From NCBI RefSeq assembly GCF_032118995.1, contig NC_092654.1:1426001-1490000 (forward strand): a stretch of DNA of 64,000 bases, in the 5' to 3' direction. The stretch comes from Asterias amurensis. Lineage: Eukaryota > Echinodermata > Asteroidea > Forcipulatida > Asteriidae. Shown one piece after another: positions 57,001-64,000 of this stretch (position 1 is the stretch's first letter; each line of letters starts with the position of its first letter). The translations under genes were made by a program, and so were the position numbers. The notes under the pieces are model-generated. The model was not told where the DNA came from and searched no databases. It saw only the letters and a list, made by a program, of their open reading frames with translations.

Positions 57001-60000
57001 AACCTCTCTTCTGAGAGGCCCATTTTATCGGCATCTTCTCCCCAAACAGAAAGAGGTACGGCATCGTGATGTCTGGATCCTTCTTGACAATGTTAGGTTT
57101 AGCGTGGTGCTGGAAATGGCGGTAGTTCCACCAGTGAGCTGAAGCTGCCTGCAAAATAGAAAAAAAAATAAGTTTGTTCCAGTCAAGGGAATTTAGCAAA
57201 CGCCCATTCTCCTTGCTAAAGGGCACCCTATGAGGAAATTGTAAATTTCAAGGGCACCAAGGCAATGACCAGGGGCATAGAGGCAATCGCCTTTGTTGCC
57301 TCCGTGAAGTATCAGGCCTGGGGATATAAATGTCAAGCTTGCAACAACCTTTCTCTTTCATAAAAAACATTGGGTTAACGCCTATATGATTATGAGTTGC
57401 ATAAATATTTTTTTTTAATTTAGTAACTAGACGACAAGACTTTTCTAGTCATTGTGAAATCAGCGGTTAGCTTGATAGGATTCAAACCTACAGCCTTGTG
57501 ATTGCAAGTCCTGCAGTCTAACCATTGGGCCACATTTTGTAACCGTTCAACAATTTTCAAAAAGGATATTTCTTTGTCTAGGTTAGGTTGTTTTATTTGA
57601 TACTACTGATCAAGATAGTAAAATAGTAAAATAGCCTCCACCTTACCAGAAACCATAACCACAGGGATTGGGGTATTGGGGTCAGTGTTGCAGAATGGTG
57701 ATTGGATTGGGGGTTTAGTCTGGTGTCCAGAAAGGGCAGCAGGGATTAGGGATGGTACATGAGCTGAGGACGGTGTTAGACCTAGGGTCAAGTGTTATGA
57801 GGGTTCAGTTTCATGGATTGACAATTTTTTTAAGTCAATGAACCAATGCCTTGCTGATGCCTGTGACTTACTTTTAATCCTCCGATGACAAAGTTATGAA
57901 GCCAGTGATTCCAGCGAGATTGGCTAAAGACGGACAAGTGCCCCAAGTCATGCTGAAACCATCCGGATTGGGCCTAAAAATAAGTACCAAAGAAAAGTGT
58001 TGAGTGAAACGGATTTACAACCATCACTTTATTCTCAACCAAAAAATCCCCGAAGGTGATCATTGTCTGGTCCCCTATATGCAATTAAGAGTCATACATG
58101 TCGATATTGATACACAAAAGGTGGACCAGACTATTTTGCCTTCGAGCCTCAGTTTGGTGATTTTAGACCTTTCTATTGCAACTTCCCGGCCCAAGTTCTT
58201 TGCCAACCAAAGTTTAAAACTTTGGAAAGCCATAAAACAAAAAACCAGATAGTTACTGTTTGTAACAATGTTATACAAATATTCAAACATAGTGTTGAAA
58301 TCATGGGAGGTATTAAATTTCACTGAAAGTTTGCAGAAAACATTGAATTTGGTTAAAATATCAGTTAATATGATTAGTAAGTACGATTTGAAACTTTGCA
58401 TGGTGGAAATACGACATGGAAAGGTTTAAGGTGACACCATGTAATGACTATCTCTAAATAAATTGGGGTAGCTTTGATCAGTTTGCTCTGAACGCCTTCT
58501 TTCTCCAGAAGACGATCAGAGCATACTGATCAAAACGTCGAGTTGAATTAACCAACGGTTGTTTTCAGAACCACCCCAACTCATTAGAGATAGTGATTAC
58601 ATGGTGTTACCACAAACCTTTCCATAACATGATTAGTGTTTTACTAACACTCGGTCGTCTATGAAAAAACCAGCTCGGTTTGTTTATTAACAAAAAACGC
58701 TTTCTCTGTTATCTCAAACATACCTGTGAAGTTGTGAGAATTGCAGCGGCTAGTAAATAAGGTGACCATCCTGTTCCGTAGAACCATAGCACCATCCATC
58801 CAAGGACCTCTAGAGCAAGGATGTGGGCTAGGTGAGCAGCGTAGAACCCCATCCTTGGTTTAAAGAGACCCATCTCCTCAGCCTGGGTGCGGAGACTGCG
58901 CATGTCACTTACTATTTCACTCTGAAACAGAACACAGACTATATTAGTATTGTCTTGTCTTTTTCAATCCACTGCAGGAGGAAAGCCTCTTCACCAATTC
59001 TCCATCTCACTCTATCCTGCGCTGTCTGTTGCCAAGCAGGTCATCTGGGCCCAATTTCAAGAGCTGCTTAAAGGCAGTGGACACTATTGGTCATTACTCA
59101 AAATAATTATTAGCACAAAACCTTACTTGGTAACGAGTAATGGGGAGAGGTTGATAGTATAAAACATTGAGAGAAACGGCTCCCTCTGAAGTGGCGTAGC
59201 TTTCGAGAAAGAAGTAATTTTCATCAAATTTGATTTTGAGACCTCAGATTTAGAACTTGAGGTCTCGAAATCAAGCATCTGAAAGCACACAACTTCTTGT
59301 GACAAGGGTGTTTTTTCTTTCATTATTATCTCGCAACGTCGACCACCAATTAAGCTCAAATTTTCAAAGGTTTGTTTTTTTATGCATATGTTGAGATACA
59401 CCAAGTGAGAAGACTGGTCTTTGACAATTACCGATAGTGTCCACTGTCTTTAAGCGCCAAAGTAGCTCAGCACAACGAATTATAATACCAGAAACCAGCT
59501 AAACTACCATGTCACGTGTACAATTTGTGACTGGTATCATGCTCAATTCTGTTAAGCAGAAACATCTTAAGCAGTATCAAGGAGACAATTTGAAACAAAC
59601 CTTGGTTGATGACTCCGGGGACAGAAACCCGATACGAAGAGGCTTCAGGTACTTCTTGACTTTAGTCTTGTCTGGATGGAAGGCCACAAAAGCATCCTGG
59701 CGTGACAAAATGACAAAAAGTTATGAAACAATTATTGAAAACTCCTATCGAACGCCCCTACAATTCCCACGAACAAGGTTGCATTTTTCCCTCTTCACTA
59801 ACACCCTAAGAAACTCACCGTTGCATCCTCCCCAGCATAATGAGACAGAACCTTGAACCCTCCTGGGTGTCTAGTCACCCACTTTGAGACGTCATAAACC
59901 CCATTCTCAACCACAAACCACTTGTCCCTCTTCACTAACACCCTAAGAAACTCACCGTTGCATCCTCCCCAGCATAGTGAGACAGAACCTTGAACCCTCC

Positions 60001-60156
60001 TGGGTGTCTAGTCACCCACTTTGAGACGTCATAAACCCCATTCTCAATCACCACCCACTTGTCTGTCTTACTGCTGTGTTCCTTCACATCATCCCAGGAG
60101 TAGGTGTCATCTAAGTTGACCTGAGTTGAACTCTGACCTTGCTGACCTTTACCCAT
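54006..60156 (-). CDS. FADS2-like: Front-end fatty-acid desaturase (Fads2-like), upstream tandem copy B, 437 aa
   Basis: Coding exons (transcription order): 59956-60156, 59601-59696, 58724-58921, 57872-57973, 56962-57148, 56649-56725, 56005-56102, 55458-55634, 54565-54690, 54006-54057; total 1,314 bp. Exons 2-10 have exactly the lengths of copy A, with the same phases; only exon 1 differs (201 against 213 bp). HPGG is at residues 51-54, HDLGH at 173-177, HFQHH at 210-214 and QIEHH at 375-379, so the electron-donor domain and di-iron centre look intact. The last exon is small and encodes [16 protein letters not shown] then stop. The regiospecificity segment reads FHTE against FHYE in copy A, a plausible site of functional divergence. 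Outside the cytochrome b5 exon the paralogues differ at many residues. The cytochrome b5 exon itself is nearly identical, which suggests gene conversion or shared minisatellite dynamics. The start ATG lies after an acceptor near 60188, so a 5' noncoding exon lies upstream. Confidence 0.95.
54290..54455 (-). mobile_element. SINE tail fragment
   Basis: The tail part (ataataacaactactactta, tatagcc) and cagctccctggggattatac are recognisable; the tRNA head is lost. Confidence 0.5.
54820..55305. mobile_element. Long fold-back element with hammerhead-like centre
   Basis: The left arm (tttggtttgcggtaacacc, tctacttgccaggtagag) and right arm are near-complete inverted copies over ~150-190 bp each. The central ~140 bp contains CTGACGA, a 6-bp stem and GAAACG at 55010-55041, enclosed by GTCTC/GAGAC. 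It lies in desaturase B intron 8, between exons 8 and 9. Confidence 0.8.
55738..55935 (-). repeat. Interspersed repeat shared with 21240-21490
   Basis: agccagccacatcaagcc, gaaaagggaggaaaaccgaa and gagaaccaacgcacaactca match, with substitutions, the complement of 21240-21490. It lies in intron 7 of desaturase B, between exons 7 and 8, near exon 7. Confidence 0.5.
56778..56904. mobile_element. TTAA fold-back element, family 2, right half
   Basis: Right-arm sequence (tgcatataagttgggatac, accaaaagtgtccagtgtct) ends at TTAA; the left arm is missing. It lies in an intron of desaturase B between exons 5 and 6. Confidence 0.7.
57470..57533 (-). mobile_element. tRNA-like SINE head, fourth type
   Basis: The complement reads tggcccaatggttagactgc and gtaggtttgaatcctatc, a tRNA A and B box spaced as in a tRNA. 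There is no full cloverleaf or terminator, so it is called as a repeat head. Confidence 0.45.
58407..58630. mobile_element. Fold-back element related to the 54820 element
   Basis: The arms gaaaggtttaaggtgacacc and ggtgttaccacaaaccttt share the 'ggtgttacc...aaacc' terminus with the 54820 element. The centre has the related motif cagaagacgatcagagcat. It lies in intron 3 of desaturase B. Confidence 0.72.
59072..59449. mobile_element. TTAA fold-back element, family 2, inserted in another fold-back
   Basis: 378 bp, about 90% like the 47491 copy by eye, flanked by TTAA. The flanks (cccaatttcaagagctgc on the left, gcgccaaagtagctcagc on the right) belong to the aatttcat family, so this is a nested insertion at its GCTTAAGC motif. 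It lies in intron 2 of desaturase B. Confidence 0.87.
59801..59955 (-). repeat. One partial copy of the cytochrome b5 exon with splice donor (copy B)
   Basis: The same 137-bp unit seen in desaturase A occurs once after exon 1 of desaturase B: exon ends with GTGAGT lie at 59956 (true exon) and 59819 (partial copy). The partial copy is nearly identical to those of gene A, including HPGG and the TTAGGGTGTTAGTGAAGAG intron portion. A further very short remnant appears to follow near 59776-59800. Either the repeat began before the gene duplication or the units have been exchanged between genes. Confidence 0.88.
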
Positions 60157-60239
60157 CGTGCTGTATTGAATCCACTCAGCTCATCATATCTAAAATTAAC
60201 AATGGAATTACACAGTTATTCATAAGGTGTGAACAAAGA

Positions 60240-60370
60240 CAAATTTACCGCAGCGAAACTTGAACCAATGACCTCTAGATTAACATACGGGTGCTCTACC
60301 AACTGAGCTATCCAGCCCTATGTTAGCAGTCTCCCTATTTTCAACAACTTTGTTTGGGGTTGCACGTCAT
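60240..60370 (-). mobile_element. tRNA-Asn-like SINE
   Basis: Reverse orientation: cagcgaaacttgaaccaatg, acctctagattaacatacgg and actgagctatccagccctat. It lies about 85 bp upstream of the desaturase B start codon, close to where 5' UTR splicing should occur. Confidence 0.68.
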
Positions 60371-60967
60371 CCAACCTGTAATTGCTATAGAAATAGGGAT
60401 CGTTCAAGTTCAAGTTTTACGATACAACAGGGAAGTGGCAATAGAGGGGTCACCTTAAGGGGATGTAACTTTTTATTTCAAATATCAAGGAACAAACCAG
60501 GGTCTGATTTCATGAGCTGCTAAGAAGATAATATTGCTTACAATTTCCCTCTGTGCAACATTAAGTAAAAAACAGTCACAAATTAGTCTTTTGACTGGTA
60601 CTCGTTTTTTTTTTAGTGAAATTGTTTTGATCTTAGTTATTTCAGGGGTTTTAAGGCTGTGTAATGTTTTGGCCAGAGGGAAATTTATTTTGTTCAACAC
60701 TTGCCTGTTTCCTGTTCACAGGAAACCAAATCTACTGTACCGAGTTTTCCATAATGCCTGGACACAACAAAGTTACACACTGTTGAACAACGATCTTCTA
60801 AAACCCCATTCAATGAGGAAATAGATTATGAAAATACGACTGAACTACACAGGATGTATAACATGGTCCATAGGACTCAGGTTACCCACTAACCTTTACA
60901 CTCTGCAGTAAACGGTAAAAATAGATGCTCGGTACCCTGATTTCAAACAACATAAATTAACAAAAGT

Positions 60968-61135
60968 AACTGCACGTGCACGCCCAAGCTTTATTAACTG
61001 CACGTGCACGCCCAAGCTTTATTAACTGCACGTGCACGCCCAAGCTTTATTAACTGCACGTGCACGCCCAAGCTTTATTAACTGCACGTGCACGCCCAAG
61101 CTTTATTAACTGCACGTGCACGCCCAAGCTTTATA
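60968..61135. repeat. 28-bp E-box minisatellite, six units, upstream of desaturase B
   Basis: Six exact copies of a 28-bp unit (starting at 60968, 60996, 61024, 61052, 61080 and 61108) each contain TGCACGTGCA with a CACGTG E-box, then cgcccaagctttatt. The array lies ~810-980 bp upstream of the start codon. CACGTG binds bHLH(-Zip) factors such as USF, MYC or SREBP-type proteins; a regulatory role is only possible, not shown. Confidence 0.9.
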
Positions 61136-61451
61136 AAGAGGTTAAGCTGCACGTTACCCGAGCAAACACTTGAACGTGAACTTTAAAAATGTTTGTTGTT
61201 TCTATGTGACATCACCACTTTGGGCTTATTTCATGCTCACGTATGACGTCTGCACGTACATACCTGATATGAAAAATGGTAACTTCACGAACTGTATGCT
61301 AAAAACAGGAGACTTTAAACAGCACAATTTTCTGACGTTCACGTTCACGTATTTGCTCGCGTATCGTAAGCTAAACCTCCCTATTGACTGACTGACAGTG
61401 TTTTTCCCTTGTAGTGGTCCGCTGGCAAAATGCTTAAAACACTTGAGGACC

Positions 61452-61713
61452 AGGGCCCAATTTCATAGCGCTACCTAACGGTAAGCAAATTTGCGGACTT
61501 ACTGTAGCAGAAAAATTTGCTTAAGCCTTAGCATATTTCACAGGTTAGCAGAAAAATTGGGTGGCCATATTGCAAGTTTACCGTGGATTTGCATTGTGAC
61601 GTCATTTATTTTCGTGTGGTAAGCACCGGAAGGTTAGCATGCCTTTTTGTGTGCTTACGGTAAGCACAGTAAGCACAAAATCAGCTGCTAAGCAGCGCTA
61701 TGAAATTGGGCCC
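61452..61713. mobile_element. 'aatttcat' fold-back element
   Basis: gggcccaatttcatagcgct at the left pairs with agcgctatgaaattgggccc at the right, a perfect 20-bp terminal inverted repeat. The interior has several cttacggtaagcaca units. It lies upstream of desaturase B. Confidence 0.83.
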
Positions 61714-62737
61714 AGTCAACAAATCTCCCCCAGGCCTTCGGCTGGCTAGATCAGCACTGAAAAGCCCCCATGTTTCATTTGAAATTGACTAGTGGAAAAG
61801 CTCAATCCCATGCCCTTTTGTCTCCCTGTTCAGTGTTTACCGGTACCCCCTTGCTTTTTGGCTCTGTGTGCTTTTGGCCTCACCCTCTCTCTTTGATGTA
61901 TCATCACTTCATTGCTTATGTCACACTTATAAACCTATTCATGTGTGTCGTGTTGTCTTTTAACCTTCGAGTAAGACTGGTCATGACTGGTAGAAAAGAC
62001 TCGCCGAATTGTCAGGCCATTAATTATTTTATTACATATTTTTGTCGCCATGAAATTCCTGCATTTTAGAAGACTTAGCCAGTTGCAGTCACTAAAAGAT
62101 TCAAGGACAATCCCTGTCTGGTGCACTGATGCAGTAATCACATGAGCAGGTGGTAGTGGAATATTTGTCTGACATTAGGGTATTTTTAGCAAAAAACCTA
62201 ATTCCTATGTAGCTAAAGTGCCTGAACTGCCTGTTACTTAAAGTTGATGCCGATGGCGTGACAAAGAGAGAAAAAAAGCTCTTTACACAAAAAATGATAG
62301 AACTACAAAATTGGCTGCTATTAATCAAACTCTAAGTCACTGAGTAGGCTAATCCACAGAAAACTAACTATCAAATGTACTCACAATACAATGAAGATCC
62401 AAAGTCCGTAAGTACAACACTTGACTGCCAGGAAACACATCAAAACAGGCAATAAATGATTTGGTCGTGACCCCTTTTGTCAACATCACAAACAAAAGAG
62501 ATCAAAATGTTGGAATTTCATGAACGCAAACAAATTTGAAAATTTGAATAATTTCTCTCGAAATAATACAGACCTCCGAGGTTCACAATCAAAATAACTA
62601 CTCAAAAGTGATAGGCCCAGTAGTAGTAATAGGCATAGAGTAAGGACAGGGACCTTACTCTATGTAGTAGGCCTATAGCCTAGCCCCATAATAAATACTC
62701 TAGTGCCAATACGCTGGTCTACATTGTACATTTGTAG

Positions 62738-62790
62738 AGTGTCATGGCCGAGTAGTTAAGAGCATCGAATTCAAGTTCTAGTGGATTAAA
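62738..62790 (+). mobile_element. SINE head fragment
   Basis: gagtgtcatggccgagtagt and agagcatcgaattcaagtt match the SINE head; the B box and body are missing. Confidence 0.55.
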
Positions 62791-63632
62791 ACTATTCCTT
62801 GATATGATAAAGTAAAATATTTATACCAAATGTACAAGACTCACCATCATTTAGGTACTGTTTTTATTGCAGTTTTTTTTTTTAGTCGTAGTGGGTTTAG
62901 TGTTGAATATAACAATTGTTGCCGACAGGTACGTTTTGGCGACCCTAACAAGAGACATTGGTCATCAGTTGAGCATTTTCGCGTGTTCGGTAAAGCGCGG
63001 TGACGATGCTGTTCAGACCAACCAGTAACCGACTTGTTCAGTTGGTTGGGCTTTGGTTGGGGGCGCCAAAATGCACTCCTGGAATCACCATTTAATCCCT
63101 CATACTCCATAGACCAATATTGCGATTATCGCCTGGTTGATTTTGCTGAATGGACGAAAAGCACTGTGGGAAGGGGAGGGGGCATACAACAATAGTGTCT
63201 ATTTTTCTTTGTCCATCCCACAATGCCTTTCGGCAAATAGGCAAAAAAAACAGGCAGATCAAGGATGGTCTGTCTAGACTAGAAGAGAGAAACGTTCGTA
63301 CAGCAATTTAACAAGGACCCTTTGTAAACTACTGTAGATGATAAAAGGATAACTTTCCAACACTTTTCAACCAATTTTCACTTATAAATATCAGGATATC
63401 ATTGAGGTAAATTATATACTATAATTTCATATCGATTGAAAAAGTGGTGGTGCCATACGCCTACGGAAATTTTTCCAGATAAAAATAAATAAAATGGTTG
63501 GGTCCAAATGGTTTATTTAAAAAAACTGTCCTCGCATCACAAGTCAAAGGCTGAACTACAACAATTTAACATTTACAAAAATATACAAATTGAAAGTCAG
63601 CCCTGATACTTCACGAAAGCAACGAAGGCGAT

Positions 63633-63693
63633 AGTTGCGATATAACGTAACCCTCCTCCCGACGACGGAGGAGGGTTATGTTATCGCAACTAC
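63633..63693. repeat. Small perfect hairpin, GC-rich
   Basis: atagttgcgatataacgtaac at the left pairs with gttatgttatcgcaacta at the right. The same hairpin occurs at 26994-27053, upstream of the CNPase-like gene. Confidence 0.65.
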
Positions 63694-63833
63694 GAAGGCG
63701 GTTGCCTCAACTCAATGCCCCTGCCTGGTCATGACATGTCACATTGCCTCGCCGTTATCGGTCATCTATCTATTCTAGCTGATCGATAATGTCAAAATTT
63801 TGAAAAAAAAGAATCTCGCGCCCCAGTTACTAG

Positions 63834-63989
63834 GTCGGAAAGGTTTCCGTATGGCGCCACCATTTTTTCATTTGATATAAAATAATATAGTATCTAATTT
63901 ACCTCAATGACATATTAGGCCCCTATCCCTTTTTGTAAATTATTAAAAATGAGTGAAAAAGTGGTGGCGCCATACGGAAAGTTATCCCA
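63834..63989. mobile_element. Short fold-back with 'tggcgccatacggaaa' ends
   Basis: Same arms and spacing as the 24903 copy, with a slightly longer AT-rich centre. A fragment of another copy (gaaaaagtggtggtgccat) lies at 63370-63475. Confidence 0.72.
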
Positions 63990-64000
63990 TTCCCAATCCC

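Larger units (their letters stand above)
60371..64000. other. Upstream region of desaturase B, no gene recognised
   Basis: It contains the E-box minisatellite, fold-back elements and SINE pieces listed separately. A GC-richer stretch at 62890-63110 could be a 5' exon or promoter, but its minus-strand frame (87 codons) matches no family I know. Confidence 0.4.

Noticed and set aside
60968-61135. CRISPR-like array
   Set aside because: The 28-bp units are directly adjacent with no spacers, in an animal genome; it is a minisatellite.
62847-63110. 87-codon minus-strand frame in a GC-richer stretch upstream of desaturase B
   Set aside because: No recognisable domain or splice model; may be 5' UTR or promoter, so not called as a gene.

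Overview
The window is animal nuclear DNA. It has multi-exon genes with GT-AG introns, dense short interspersed repeats with tRNA-like heads, many fold-back (MITE-like) elements and (ATT)n tails. Gene content (an invertebrate-type cyclin Y, a CNPase relative and tandem cytochrome-b5 front-end fatty-acid desaturases) and repeat style suggest a marine deuterostome invertebrate. An echinoderm, perhaps a sea star, fits best, but this is inference and not proven by the sequence.

Layout. 1-9.8 kb: no convincing gene, only interspersed repeats. 9.86-24.12 kb, minus strand: a complete eight-exon cyclin Y gene (358 aa). 24.1-27.2 kb: the space between divergently transcribed genes, with repeats and a candidate CRE. 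27.2-30.2 kb, plus strand: a complete four-coding-exon CNPase-like gene (454 aa). It has an N-terminal membrane anchor, both HxT catalytic motifs, a broken P-loop and seven N-glycosylation sequons. 30.3-33.0 kb: SINEs and AT-rich DNA. 33.04-48.90 kb and 54.01-60.16 kb, minus strand: two tandem, complete ten-exon Fads2-like desaturases (441 and 437 aa). Exons 2-10 have identical lengths in the two copies. 60.2-64 kb: upstream DNA of the second desaturase, with a 28-bp E-box minisatellite and more fold-back repeats.

The most unusual structures are in or near the desaturases. The 3' part of the cytochrome-b5 exon, together with its splice donor, is repeated as an exact 137-bp tandem unit (four units in one gene, two in the other). 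Intron 7 of the downstream desaturase holds about 46 copies of an 89-bp satellite plus a 3.9-kb TA-flanked transposon. That transposon carries an in-phase three-exon mini-gene. A 775-bp tandem duplication starts exactly at the end of a TTAA-flanked fold-back element.

Functionally, the desaturases would act in the endoplasmic reticulum in long-chain polyunsaturated fatty acid synthesis. Cyclin Y would act at the plasma membrane with a CDK14-type kinase. The CNPase-like protein would be a membrane-anchored 2H phosphoesterase. These roles come from family knowledge; the window shows no operon-like coupling between them.
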